A stretch of 64,000 nucleotides of DNA from Simmondsia chinensis. Lineage: Eukaryota; Streptophyta; Magnoliopsida; Caryophyllales; Simmondsiaceae. The notes beneath the pieces were generated by a model. It saw only the letters and a list, made by a program, of their open reading frames with translations, was not told the DNA's origin and made no database searches. How positions within the stretch are numbered: position 1 is the stretch's first letter; each line of letters starts with the position of its first letter. Below, piece by piece: positions 23,440-34,544 of the stretch. The stretch is taken from NCBI GenBank assembly GCA_018398585.1, contig JAGTTD010000014.1:20645387-20709386 (forward strand), read 5' to 3'. Position numbers and translations under genes: made by a program.

Positions 23440-24720
23440 CAGGACAAGGACCGGGATCTAGAATTATCATCCGCGGTTGGCTTGTACCTAACGTAAAAGT
23501 CCGCGGTTCTATGTATTGTGTGGTGGTTAACCTTCACCTAATGCGGAGGTCCGCGGGCAATTAGCTTTCACCTAACGAGAAAGTCTGCAGTACTATGAAT
23601 CCCTTTAAAAATGGGGCCACCGGTACTGCTTGCTCCGGTTAAAAAAGGGAGCAAGAAGTTGTACGGTGCACGACCTGCACCTAACGTGAAGGTTTGCAGG
23701 CGGTTAACCTTCACCTAACGTGAAGACTCGTAGGTGATTAGCTTTCGCCTAATGCGAAAGTCTGCAGCACTACGAGTCGCTTTAACAATGGGGGCTCGGT
23801 ACTGCTTGCTCCGGTTAAAAAAGGGAGCAAGAAGTTGTGCGGTGGACGACCTTCACCTAACGTGAAGATTCGCAGGCAGGTAACCTTCACCTAATGAGAA
23901 GGCCCGCAGGCGGTTAGCTTTCGCCTAACGTGAAAGTCTACAATATTACGAGTCCCTTTAACAATGGGGGCTTGGTATTGCGTGCTCCAAGGGAAAAGGG
24001 GAGCATGAAGTTGTGCAGTGAACGGCCTTCACCTAACGTGAAGGTCTGCAGGCGGTTAGCTTTCACGTAACGTGAAGGTCAGCAGGCGGTTAACCTTCAC
24101 CTAATGTGAAGGCCCGCAAGCGGTTAACTTTCTCCTAACGCGAACGTCTGCAGTATTACGAGTCCCTTAAACAATTGGGGATCGGTACTGCGTGCTCCGG
24201 TTAAAATAGGGAGGAAGAAGTCGTGCGGTGAACGACCTTCACCTAACGTGACGGTTCGCAGGCGGTTAACCTTCACCTAACGTGAAGGTCAGCAGGCGGT
24301 TAGCTTTCACCTAACGTGGAAGTCCGCAGGCGGTTAGCTTTAGCCTAATGCGAAAGTCTGCAGTACTACGAGTCCCTTTAAAAATGGGGGCTCGATACTG
24401 CGTGCTCCGGTTAAAAAAGGGAGCAAGAAGTTGTGCGGTGGATGACCTTCACCTAACGTGAAGGTTCGCAGGCGGTTAACCTTCACCTAATGTGGAGGTC
24501 CGCAGGCAATTAGCTTTCACCTAACGTGGAAGTCCGCAAGCGGTTAGCTTTCACCTAACGCGAAAGTATACAGTACTATGAGTCCCTTTATCAATTAGGG
24601 CTCGGTATTGTGTGCTCCGAATTGAAAAGGGAGCAAGAAGTTGTGTGGCGGTTAACCTTCGCCTAATTTGAAGGTTCGCAGGTGGGTTAGCTTTCGCCTA
24701 ACGTGAAAGTCTGCAATTGT
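23440..24720. repeat. Higher-order array: 177- and 210-bp units built from 34-bp subrepeats
   Basis: The landmark GA(G/A)TCCCTTTAA recurs at about 23597, 23774, 23950, 24160, 24370 and 24580, giving intervals of 177, 176, 210, 210 and 210 bp. Between landmarks lie 34-bp subrepeats of the type CGGTTAACCTTCACC, then TAACGTGAAGGTCCGCAGG; the long units have one subrepeat more than the short ones. Each subrepeat contains a short inverted repeat around CTAAC or CTAAT. The neighbouring CGGTACTGCTTGCTCCGGTT block is also repeated in each unit. Confidence 0.88.
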
Positions 24721-25230
24721 GTGCCCCATCTAGCACTGGGGCGGTTGTGTGTCCCACCTAACATCGGGACGGGCAGTAAACTCTCACCAATTTGAAAGCT
24801 CGCGATTGTGTGTGCCCCATCTAACGCCGGGGCGGTTGTGTGTCCCACCTAACATCAGGACGGGGGGTAAATTCTCACCAATTTGAGAGCCCGCGGTTGT
24901 GTGTGCCCCATCTAACACCGGGGTAGTTGTGTGTCCCACTTAACATCAGGATGGGCGGTAAACTCTCACCAGTTTGACAGCCCGCGATTGTGAGTGTCCC
25001 ACCCAACATCGGGACGGGCGGTAAACTCTCACCGGTTTGAGAGCCCGCGATTGTGTGTGTCCCACCTAACATCGGGACGAGCGGTAAACTCTCACCAATT
25101 TGAGAGCCCGCGATTGTGTGTGCCCACCTAATATCGTGGCGGTTGTATGTCCCACCTAACATCGGGGCAGGCGGTAAACTCTCACCGGCTTAAGAGCCCG
25201 CAGTTGTGTGCCCCACCTAACATCGGGGTT
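24716..25230. repeat. Tandem array of 91- and 63-bp units
   Basis: The landmark TAAA(C/T)TCTCACC recurs at 24777, 24868, 24959, 25022, 25085 and 25175, giving intervals of 91, 91, 63, 63 and 90 bp. The long form has an extra 28-bp module with GCCCCATCTAACACCGGGGC. Modules contain inverted repeats GTCCC...GGGAC, GCCCC...GGGGC and CTCTCA...TGAGAG. Confidence 0.88.
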
Positions 25231-25605
25231 GAGGATAGTCAGTCAAGCCATAAGCCCTCCTCAGGCCTGTAAGACACATTTACGCTATGAACTCTTCTTA
25301 GGCAAGAAGTATTTAGTCAAGCCATAAGCCCTCCTCAGGCCGGCAAGACGCATTTACGCTATAAGCCCTTCTCAGGCAAGCAGTACTTGGACATAGCCAT
25401 AAGCCATTCTCAGGCAAGCAGCACTTAGACATAGCCATAAGCCCTTCTCAGGCCTATAAGACACATTTACGCTATAACCCCTTCTCAGGCAAGTAGTACT
25501 CAGACATAACCACAAGTTCTTCTCAGGCAGGTAAGACATACTTAAACCGTAAGCCCTTCCCAGGCAGGTAAAACGTATTTGAGCCATAAATGCCTCTTTG
25601 GCAGG
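25230..25605. repeat. Irregular array of 40-80 bp units with GCCATAAGCCCTTCTCAGGC
   Basis: AGTCAAGCCATAAGCCCTC occurs twice about 79 bp apart (25237 and 25316). Shorter variants with CATAAGCC and CTCAGGC(A/C) follow to about 25600. Spacing is irregular. It directly adjoins the 91/63-bp array. Confidence 0.75.
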
Positions 25606-25930
25606 CGGCTTGCACTCCAACTGGTATCGGCGCGCGAATTACGCATTAGCCGACATTAAAATGAGTAGTACCCTCCGACCCTGCCTGCGACTGGGGGTTA
25701 GGAGTTAAAAACAATCGTAATACAATCCGCCCTAGGAGTTAAAAATATTTGCAATGCATTCCAATCCAGCCCACGGCTAGGGGATAAGGATTAAAAATAC
25801 TCACGGCACGCCTCATCTCAGTTCACAAGTAAGAATTTGGAGACTAAATATGCAGTCATTCATAACTTAGCCCAATGACCAAAACTTGACAAGGTCTTAA
25901 AATTGACCGCTCCGAATGACCACCCTCAGA

Positions 25931-26124
25931 AATTAAGTAGAACAACGTCTCCAAAGACCGTTGTTCAACCGTGAGCAACGCCTCGATCAAGGAATACAAC
26001 CCCTAGAGGCAACGCTAAAAGTTAACAAATTAAGTAGAATAACGTCTCCAAAGACCGTTGTTCAACTGTGAACAATGCCTCCAATCAGAAATACAATTCA
26101 TAAAGGCCATACTAAAGAATTAAC
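25931..26124. repeat. Direct duplication, 97-bp period
   Basis: AATTAAGTAGAA(C/T)AACGTCTCC starts at 25931 and again at 26028; the following 80 bases also match with scattered differences. Confidence 0.8.
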
Positions 26125-26466
26125 AAGTGGAATGGGACAACGCCCACATTAACTTCTTATGCAAGTAATTATAGGCGTCTCCCAGTACCTTGCCAGGAGA
26201 AGAACCAACAACCATGATCCGTAAAAGGCTCGAGTCCTCTGGGCCCTAAAAACAAATCCCAAAAGCTAAAAACGATCATCAACAAAGAAGCTATGGATGG
26301 ATAAACTGAAACAATGTTCACTTAAAAGAACACCACAGGTAACACCTATAAAATTCCTCATAACTGATAACGTTCACCAACAAAATCTTGACAGTCCACA
26401 TATTGTCGGAGCCTTTGGATGTTGTACACCCCACGGCCGAATGTGAACAGGTCCCATTCGCCCATG

Positions 26467-26481
26467 AAGTGGGGGGCTAAC
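26467..26481 (+). promoter_or_regulatory. Polypurine tract of element E
   Basis: AAGTGGGGGGCTAAC lies directly before the TGTAGAGG start of the 3' LTR. Confidence 0.75.
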
Positions 26482-27696
26482 TGTAGAGGATAAAATAATA
26501 GATTAATATTAAAATTGGATAACGAAATAATTAAATGCAATTTAATTTTCTTTTTTATCTCCCCTCTCCCCTCCCTCACGTGCCCTCTATTTTCCGTTTT
26601 TCCCCAAGTCATCTTCTCTCTCTTTCTTTTCCCCTGCCCCAAGGCTCTCTCTCTCCTCACTTTTTTTTGCTCTTTCTCTCTCCTCTCTCCTCTCCCCGGA
26701 CACCCCCTTTTTCTCTTTCTTTTTCTCTTTCTCTTTCTCTGCTTTCTCCTTCCTCTTCTCCCAACCACCCTTACCGCCTGGCCATTCCGGTACCAACTCA
26801 CCAGTGCCGCCACCTCTACGGTACCGCCCTTCCCTCTTCTATCCACCTCGCATTCTCTCTCACGCCCAGCCACCACCACCGGTACCGCCAGGCATCGACC
26901 TCTACCGCCTGACATCCTTACCGTCCACCACCACTATCGCTCGACCTCTACCGCCTGACACCCTTACCGTCCACCATCGGTACCCGCCCGACCTGTACCG
27001 CCTGACATCCTTACCGTTCACTATCGGTACCCCGCCCGACTCCTACCACCTGATACCATTACCGTCACCACCTCACCTACCGCCCAGCCACCGGTGCCGC
27101 CTAGCCTCCGGTACCGCCTGACTCGTCCCGATACCGCCCCCCCCCCCCCCCCCCCCCCCCACTACCGCCTTCTCCCTCCTCTTCTATAAATACCCATTTT
27201 CCCCTCCTCACAAGGAGGGCAAGCTCCACACACTCCACAGCTCTCTCTCTCTCCTCTCGTTTCTCTCTCACTAACACAACAACCCATCTTTCTGTCTCCT
27301 CACTCTAGCTAACCCCAGCAACAACTACGGCCACCATGCCGATCACCTCGCCGGTACGACTCCGACCACCGATGTGGTTCTCTTCTCCAGCCGCCTTGCC
27401 GGCCCTTTGGCTCTTCTTTCTCTCTCTCTCCAGCCCATAAGGCCACCAGCCACCAAAGACCCCCTCTTTGTGTATGATAAGTATTTATTATTATTTACTT
27501 TAAGCAATTTACTTATCATGTCATATATATTACTAACTTAGGCATCGGAGGGGTTTCCCGCGGGCAAACCCGTGGGTCCCTCTAACGGCCTTCTTTATTT
27601 TACAGGGGAGCCTGGGTTAAACGTGCCAGCAGCTGCTTTCTCAAGTAAGGGTTGAGCCCGCTCTCATCTAGAACCTGACCAAAAAATCCCAAAACA
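26482..27696 (+). repeat. 3' LTR of element E
   Basis: The LTR of 1,215 bp starts TGTAGAGG and ends CAAAACA. It carries the same CT-rich block, TACCG-rich tandem repeat, TATA-like box (27184) and GGCATCGGAGGGG motif (about 27540) as the 5' LTR. It has about one more copy of the 45-48-bp TACCG repeat (26897-27090), and a run of 24 C at 27137-27160 that the 5' LTR lacks. No target duplication is seen at the outer ends, in line with the damaged 5' end. Confidence 0.88.
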
Positions 27697-28092
27697 GAAG
27701 CTCTTTTGATAACTTTTGCTACTCATCCATGTATGCCTAATTGAAAAATACAGATGAGGCTCTCGCTCTGCGTGTCAAGCATGTTTCATACTTCTGTAAT
27801 AATAGACAACCTTCTCTAAAGCCGATCCCTGTATGCCATAAACCCAAAGTTCCTATTTTCGTGTCCGATGATTACTTTAGTGTAAAGCTTTTAAGATAAA
27901 GGTTATGAAATACCTTCCCCCGCCTCTTGTTAGTCTTCCTTCAAACTCGCAAATATCCGAGGGGATTAATTTTAGAAACCTGAGATTTCTATCCATTTTT
28001 GTATGTTGCTTTTATTAATTTTTGTTATACTAAAAAATTCATTTTTTTCAATATTGGTTCTTAATTTGAGTAGTAAGCCTAGGTAACTCATA
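27697..28092 (-). pseudogene. Copia remnant left of element D
   Basis: Read on the minus strand from 28097, the sequence gives MSYLGLLLKLRTN, which continues the copia GAG-pre-integrase frame found right of element D (ending KYMNN at 39805-39820). Further on, only short pieces such as GGRYFITFI resemble a copia integrase; the rest is too decayed to read. Confidence 0.55.
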
Positions 28093-28097
28093 TTATT

Positions 28098-28291
28098 TGT
28101 TAGCTTCCAATTTGAAATTAGAAGTCTAACCTTGTAGAAGAAAGAGTTGAGATGAGAAAAGAAGTGAAAGGGGATGAGAAATAGAGAAGGGGATGAGAAA
28201 AGAGAGTAATTCCAAAAGGAATTCAGATTTTTATTAATTGGATGATTGAATTACATGCTTAGGACCCTATTTATACACATTTGGGCACATT
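28098..28291 (-). repeat. 3' LTR of element D, first part
   Basis: Matches 39403-39596 closely, starting TGTTAGC. It is cut by the LINE at ACATTTGGGCACATT (28277-28291). A TATA-like TATTTATACAC complement lies near 28270. The U5 end forms a hairpin (TTAGCTTCCAATT with AATTAGAAGTCTAA). Confidence 0.9.
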
Positions 28292-28599
28292 TTTTTTTTT
28301 GGTAAGTCAGTGTAAAAATATCATATATGAACAAAAATAAGTACAAGTCTACGCGGGGCATACCCCAAGCCAAGGCCCAAGGCCTATATCAATGAATCAA
28401 TCCGAAGAAAGAAATCAAAACAACGAAATCAAAAGCTAACATGGCCAAACAAAAAGAACAAAGCCAAAAAGCAAAAATTAAGCTAGCGCTCAATCCCCCA
28501 CTCCTGCAGGAGCTGTTAGTGACGATGAGCACCACGAAGCATAGGAGCCGCAATTAGACGGCTGCGAACCAATCCTGTGATCTCCTCAGTGATGACTGC

Positions 28600-31500
28600 A
28601 GAAGGCCAAGACTGGGGGCGCTGGATCCTCAGGTTACACTAGTACCAGAGGGTGTAAACCATCGCTGAAAAACAAAGGCGGGCAAGGATCCGATCGACCC
28701 CGCGACCACGGAGTCTGGAAGCAGCCCACTGAACCAGCTCATGCCAAGGAAGCAAAGGCAATGCGAAAGAGGTGCGAGAAGACACCCTGGACTAGACAGT
28801 AGCAGAGAAGTTGCAGCTGAAGTAGAGATGGCTGTGCGACTCATCATCTGACCCACACAACACACAAGTAGCCCGAACATCCTGCACTCGATGTCTCAGT
28901 AACCTGTCAAACGTTCAAAGCCGCTCACAAGAGGCAAGAGAGAGGATGAAGGAGTGCCTTGGAATATGCAGCTGAAACCAGAGGAGATGGTGGATGGAGT
29001 CCTCCTCCCTCCGACTACGAATCATCTCCCAAGCCGACCTAGTGGAGAAGACCCCAGACGGGTCGCCCATCCACAGAACACTATCAGCTACCCCCGGGGC
29101 CTGAAGTCAACAGAATCCCAGATAGGTAGCAGCTCGGCAAGATCCTAAGGGAAGCGCCACTAATCACCCTGAATAATGTCAGAAACATGAGAGCCCAGGC
29201 GATGACCAGTGGAGTGAAGTTGGCGGAATGTAAACCGCCGCCCCTCTAAACGTCTGCACGGCAACCAGTAGTCAGACCACAGCGCTGTATCACAGCCGTC
29301 ACCAATAATGTGTCGGAAGGCCCGGCACACAACGACCTAACATTCAGGATGCTCCTCCACGACCATGGAATCGAGCCTCGAGGCTGAATATCCCAGAGGG
29401 ATTTCCCCCGGAGTCGGTTGGCATGGATCCACTGAGGCCAGAGAGAATCACGATCAGTCAAAAGAACCCAAATATGCTTCATGAGAGAAGATTGGTTCCA
29501 CTCACGCAACCGCCGAATCCCAATACCCCCCTCCCTATGGGGATAACAGAGATGCGACCAGGCAACCTTGGCCCCACCTGGGCCGGCGGCAAGAGTCGAC
29601 TCAATCTTGCCGATCATCAGCTTCGGAAGGATGAAGACAGGTGACCATAAGACCTGAATAGAAAAAAGAACCGATCGGATGAGCTGCAGACGGCCGGCAT
29701 ATGATAAAGAGCGGCAGGTCCAGAGTTGAATGCGAGCTAGGATGCGATCTAATAAAGGCTTGCAGTCCATGAACTGAAGCCTCGTCGTGATGAGCGGCAC
29801 CCCCAGATATCTGACCGGGCACTGTCCCAATCTGAACCCCAAGATGTCAAGGATAGACTGTCAAAGCTCAAGCTCAACCCAGGTAATGAGGACGGTACTC
29901 TTTGCTGCGTTCGAGGACAGCCCCGGAAGTGCAGCAAATTGATCTAACACCTCTCGAATAACCAAAACACTACCCTCATCTGCCTCACTGAAAATCATAA
30001 GGTCATCTGCAAAGCATAAGTGAGTAAGGCCGGTAGTCTGGCAATGAGGATGGAAACGAAACCTCGGATCAGAAGACGCGCGGCGCAGCAAACCCCGTAA
30101 ACCCTCCATGGCAATAACAAAGAGATAGGGAGAGAGAGGGTCTCCCTGCCTGATACCCCTGGTCATGCCAAAGAACCCTGAAGTTCACCATTAATGGCGA
30201 CTGAAAATCTAGCTGTGGAAAGGCACTCCCACACTCATCGAACCATAACCTCAGGGATACCCATAGACCGCATAGTAGTAAGAATGAACTCCCAGCGCAC
30301 CGTGTCAAACACCTTGCAAAGATCGACCTTCAGAGCACATCGAGGCGATGGCGTCTGAAGGTGGTAATTGCGCAAAAGCTCCTAAGCCAACATAATACTG
30401 TCTGATATCCTCCGACCAGGCCCAAAAGCGGACTACGAGTCATCAATAAGGTAAGGAAGCACCCCTTTGAACCTGTTGGCAATGATCTTAGTGATACACT
30501 TATAGACCACATTGCAACAGGAGATCGGGCGGTAGTCAGCGAAGGTGGAAGGGTTCTGCACCTTCAGGATCAAGCTGATGCGAGTAGAATTCAGGGCACC
30601 AAGCATGCGCCCCTACTGAAAGAAAGACCGGACAGCTCAAATAACGTCACGCCCCACCACATCCCAAGCCCTCTTAAAGAAGAGGGTGGTGAAACCATCA
30701 GGACCGGGAGCCCTATCATCACTAGTGGGGAACAAAGCATCACGCACCTCAATATCTGTAACCGGAAGGGTCAGAGGCCTAGCCTGATCCTCAGAGAGCT
30801 GGGTCTGAAAGAGCTCCGAAATATCCTCACGAAGCGGCCCACTCGGCTCAGTCAATAAGTCACGGAAGAAGGAGACACCTGCCTCCGAGATCTTCACATC
30901 ATCATATGTCCTCCTGCCATCAGTGCGAACAATGGGGTGGATCCGGTTCCTAGCCTGTCGATGTGTGACTTCTGACGATAGAAAGCCTCCTCATCCCTAC
31001 ATAAATGCGAGTAGTCACGAGAAAGGCGACGCTCGTCCTCTCGAAGTAAAGTACTCTCCGGATCGTCATCAAGCGCCCGCTAACCAGCACCCCAGGCATC
31101 TCTCGCCGCCATAACACGAGCTGAAATGTGACTAAAATGTCTAGCATTGAGGGCCTTCAGCTCCCCCTTCAGCTGCTTCAGCTTCTGGGTGAGCTGATAC
31201 ATGGGTGTGCCATCAATGCTAGTCTCCCAAACCCTCCTCATCGTGGGTAGAAACTCCTCATGATCAGCCCAAAAGTTAAAGAACTTGAAAGGGAACCGTA
31301 GATTGCGGCGGTTTCCAAGTCCTGTAACTACAAAGGGACAGTGGTCAGAACATAGCTCTCGGGGAAGGAACTCGACAGAGGAGGAGGAGAAAGAACGCAA
31401 CCAACCCTCGCTCACTAAACACCGGTCAAGACGCTTCAGTATGAGAGCGTCACCATCTAATCCATTGGACCACGAAAAACAAAGCCCAGTGTAAGGCAGA

Positions 31501-32022
31501 ACTGTAAGCTCAGAGTCGTGAACACAGTCCCTAAAGCCATCCATGTGCCCAGGCCAAGTGTCCTGGCCACCCCTCCTATCACTCGGACTAAGGATTGCAT
31601 TAAAGTCTTCAAGGAGTATCCAAGGCTCCTCCTGAAGGCCCATGCCGGCTCCTCGAATAGCGCCAAAGCTCCCGACGCGGTCCCGGCTCATTAAAGCCAT
31701 AAACAAACGTAACAGTGAAGTCCATATCACCTCGGATGCTAGAAACTCGGCAGGTAAGATACTGATCCCCACCCTGTACTCTCACTACACGGTAGAAGGT
31801 CGAATCCCAGAGAATGATGATACGGCACCCACGGGGTCTCACCCCACGGACCAAAAAATGCCACCCCTCAGCACAGCGGGCAACAGCGGAATCAACATCA
31901 ACTGGGTTGGCCTTGGTCTTAACCAAACCAACCAAATTAAGACGACTGAATGCGATCCAACCACGAACAACACGAATAGTATTGGGGTTATTAAACCCCC
32001 TCACGTTCCAGCATCCAATCAT
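28600..32022 (-). pseudogene. LINE ORF2: endonuclease, reverse transcriptase, zinc-binding C-terminus
   Basis: The start MIGCWNVRGFN lies at 32022. The apurinic-type endonuclease spans 32022 to about 31280 with LVGLVKTKA, FVYGFNE, LEDFNAILS, RLDRCLVSE and ELCSDHCPF. The glutamate normally found in the ETK motif is lysine here, and a frameshift falls near 31640. RT begins near 30780 (DDRAPGPDGFTTLFFK), continues with YRPISCCNV and the palm motif LCFADDLMIFSEAD near 30020, and then the thumb (29842-29246). The end (28940-28600) resembles a zf-RVT tail. At least six stops or shifts occur. Function would be target-primed reverse transcription. Confidence 0.85.
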
Positions 32023-32608
32023 GGAACCTTGAAACTAGTGCACACGGTCGCTCCCACGGCTCACACGGGCAGCCGCAGAGCGAGTACGACGAGCAATAGG
32101 AGTCAACTGTGATGTACACTCCGATGTGGACGTGTCACCCGTGCGCTCCTCAGCAAGCATCTCAAACGCGTTCGGCGACTCAAACGAAGGGACAGTAGCC
32201 GCCGATCGACTCTCAACACAAGTAAGTCGCTCCTCAAACCCGACAAGGGCTCCCTGAGCCTCCTCAACCTCTTAGGGGACCAAGGAGCGCCCCAAATCCT
32301 CAGATGAGTGAACCACCGGTGCACCATAAGAATTCGAGCATGAATGAGACCCGCCGGTGGGTTTGACATGGCTCACCCGGGGAGGTGACTCTGTGGGCGA
32401 GGCCAAGGCAGCCCGTCCTCCATCATCCAAGATTGGGATGTCGAGTAGCCCAACCGCAACAGCAGCCTAGGTGGCGTGCTGTTTCCCACCATTTTGGGCT
32501 AAGGGGCCGTGGGCCCCTCGGTATGGCACGAAGCCCCAAACGAGCTCCTGAACCGGGGGAGGCTCCATGTCAGCCCATTGTGGACCAGAGCGGGGGCCTC
32601 CACACGGC

Positions 32609-33637
32609 CTAGGCATGTCCCAGAGTTGGGCCGGGCAGGGGGGGACGCGAACACCCCCTCCTCCTCACAGGGTCCTCACCTCGTCTCTCTCCAGCAACCG
32701 GGCGAAACACCACGCCCCCACCAGCACCTCTCGTGCCATCACCACGTGCCTTCACAGCCCCGCCACCCTCCGGCGCGTCCACCGGCATGTCAACCCCAGC
32801 ACCAATGCCAGCACCCTTCTTCTTCCTATTTTTCTTCCTCTTTTTGCGCCCAAGAACCAGTGCCACCATAGTAGGGACTTCACCAGCCCTAGGTGGTGAA
32901 CAGTCATGCCCAAAAACCAAGCAAGTAGGGCAACGTATCGGCATAGCCTCACACACAATATGTAACTTGTAGAGCGCCCCATTCACATCAATAGAGGTCT
33001 CCTTAGGCACAGTCCCCGTGGCCTCCACCTCAACACAGACCCGAATATAGCCGAGACGAGTGCAATCAGCAGTGACCTTATCCATAAACAAAGGTAGACC
33101 AATTGTGCTACAAGCAACACTGATCCCACTAGGCTTCCATAATGTCAGGGGAAGCCCAGAGATACGGACCCAAACAGGGGCTGTCCGACAATTCTTCTGC
33201 AAAGTAATAGCCTCCCTCCAAAGTTGGAGCGACATGCATATGCCCTTGAAGAACCAAGGACCACCAATAAGAATACTCTCAGCCCGAGCCTTAGTCCTAA
33301 ACCGAAAATAGTAAACCTCTCCATCAGAAAGGACACACTCGAGACCCTTCAAACCCCATAGGAAAGTAGCGATCCCGTGGGCACATGAATATGCAAGTCC
33401 CTTGCCAATCAAATGACCCACTAAACAACGCTCCCATTTCTCATTACCAGACTCAAAAGCCCCGCGAGGAACAACTCCCATCGGCTTGCCGTTAACAAGA
33501 ATAGGACGAATAAATTGTGGTGCGTCATGATCCGTGGACCGGACCCGATCCGCCCATGTGGGTGAAACCGGGTCACCCGCACCAGCTGCTGAGCCCGAAC
33601 CCACGCCGAATACAGCATCGCCATGCACCTCAGACAT
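32609..33637 (-). CDS. LINE ORF1 protein (DUF4283, zinc-knuckle type)
   Basis: An open frame of 342 codons starts MSEVHGDAVFG. Residues about 40-60 read DHDAPQFIRPILVNGKP. A DUF4283-type RNA-binding domain covers about residues 75-200 (FLWGLKGLECVLSDGEVYYF, GGPWFFKG, WVRISGLPLTLW). A short zinc-knuckle-like CPTCLVFGHDC follows near residue 238, with spacing unlike the usual C-x2-C-x4-H-x4-C. A lysine/arginine-rich tail then runs to the stop. Plant L1 ORF1 proteins bind element RNA. A second frame at 32369-32103 is probably the shifted end of ORF1. Confidence 0.8.
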   Translation of the reverse strand: MSEVHGDAVFGVGSGSAAGAGDPVSPTWADRVRSTDHDAPQFIRPILVNGKPMGVVPRGAFESGNEKWERCLVGHLIGKGLAYSCAHGIATFLWGLKGLECVLSDGEVYYFRFRTKARAESILIGGPWFFKGICMSLQLWREAITLQKNCRTAPVWVRISGLPLTLWKPSGISVACSTIGLPLFMDKVTADCTRLGYIRVCVEVEATGTVPKETSIDVNGALYKLHIVCEAMPIRCPTCLVFGHDCSPPRAGEVPTMVALVLGRKKRKKNRKKKGAGIGAGVDMPVDAPEGGGAVKARGDGTRGAGGGVVFRPVAGERRGEDPVRRRGCSRPPLPGPTLGHA

Positions 33638-34287
33638 GATGTGTGGCTCAAATCAGGAAAAAAAAACGAAATAAAAACCCTAGAAAATTGGGGTTTCCAA
33701 TCGCCCCGCCTCCGGGCGCCGCCAACCACCACCCTCCGGTCAGAGACCGGCCGAAATCCAACCACCAACACCCAACAACAACAACCATTAAACGGTAAGG
33801 GAAGACTTACGTGCGTTGCTCCAAAAAACGAAGAGAGAGGGCCGCGAGGAGAGTGTGAACGCGAGGAGAGAGAATCGCGTCGCCCGCCACCACCCGGCCA
33901 CCAGGGACTGCCGGACGACCACCTGGAGGAAGAGGAGAGAGAGGCGAACCACCAGGTATGAGGCGCCAGTGATGGGCTGATCGGAATCAGCCGCCACGAC
34001 CGTCGCAATCCCAACGACCCCAAATAAACCCTAGCTCCCTTTCTCACGAATTTCACCCTCAAGCGGCCGCCGAAATCACCCGCGAGCACCACCACCAGGA
34101 AGTGGAGGCGTCGGCGAGTCAAATGCCACCGGAACCACCCTCGTCCGACCACGCACGCACCGTCACCCGCGTGCCCTAGCCGGAGGCGATCTAAATCGCC
34201 CGAGCCAGTGTCGTGCGCTGGTTGGTCGATCTACGAGCACACGGATCCAGCCCTGTGCGACTATTTCGTGCCTTTTTTTTTTCTTTT

Positions 34288-34511
34288 ACATTTGGGCACA
34301 TTGCATCAAGACAAATTCAAACTAAACCATCTAACAGCCTTTCCCGCCAATTCTGCAGCAAAACCCTCACTTTTGACCCGGTTAGACGGACCAATTTCTT
34401 TTGGCGCCAAAACCTACCCCAGCCGACATTTAAATTCTAACAACTCAACAATGGAACACTTATCAACAGTTACACTTAGAAATTACAATTAAAATATGTC
34501 AATTCATAACA
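34288..34511 (-). repeat. 3' LTR of element D, second part
   Basis: Continues the LTR after the LINE and matches 39583-39804, ending AATTCATAACA. The next plus-strand bases, TTCCCTCCCTCTTGAG, are the complement of the element's polypurine tract (34512-34521). Confidence 0.9.
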
Positions 34512-34544
34512 TTCCCTCCCTCTTGAGAAACTTCTTGTCCTCAA

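Larger units (their letters stand above)
20487..26466 (+). mobile_element. Internal region of element E, non-coding
   Basis: About 6 kb lie between primer site and polypurine tract with no gag, protease, RT or integrase frame on either strand. This is the layout of a large retrotransposon derivative (LARD), which would need proteins from an autonomous relative. The LTR motif and primer site point to the Tat lineage; element I (50756-53837) shows that such elements exist in this genome. The region holds at least five tandem-repeat families, listed separately. The parts 20490-21700 and 22160-23440 show no clear tandem array. Confidence 0.75.
28292..34287 (-). mobile_element. L1-type LINE inserted in the LTR of element D
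   Basis: The element of about 6.0 kb ends on the minus strand in a poly-A tail (poly-T at 28291-28300) and is flanked by the duplication ACATTTGGGCACATT at 28277-28291 and 34288-34302. It has an ORF1 with a plant L1 domain and an ORF2 with endonuclease and RT. It looks nearly full length, with a GC-rich 5' leader and an A-rich 5' terminus (34273-34287). Frame breaks show it is inactive. Confidence 0.92.

Noticed and set aside
23440..25230. Regular short repeats resembling a CRISPR array
   Set aside because: Repeats are contiguous or nested without unique spacers, no cas genes occur, and the context is a plant LTR element.
31285..34152. Many open frames opposite the LINE
   Set aside because: They are shadows of the GC-rich LINE coding strand and match no protein family.
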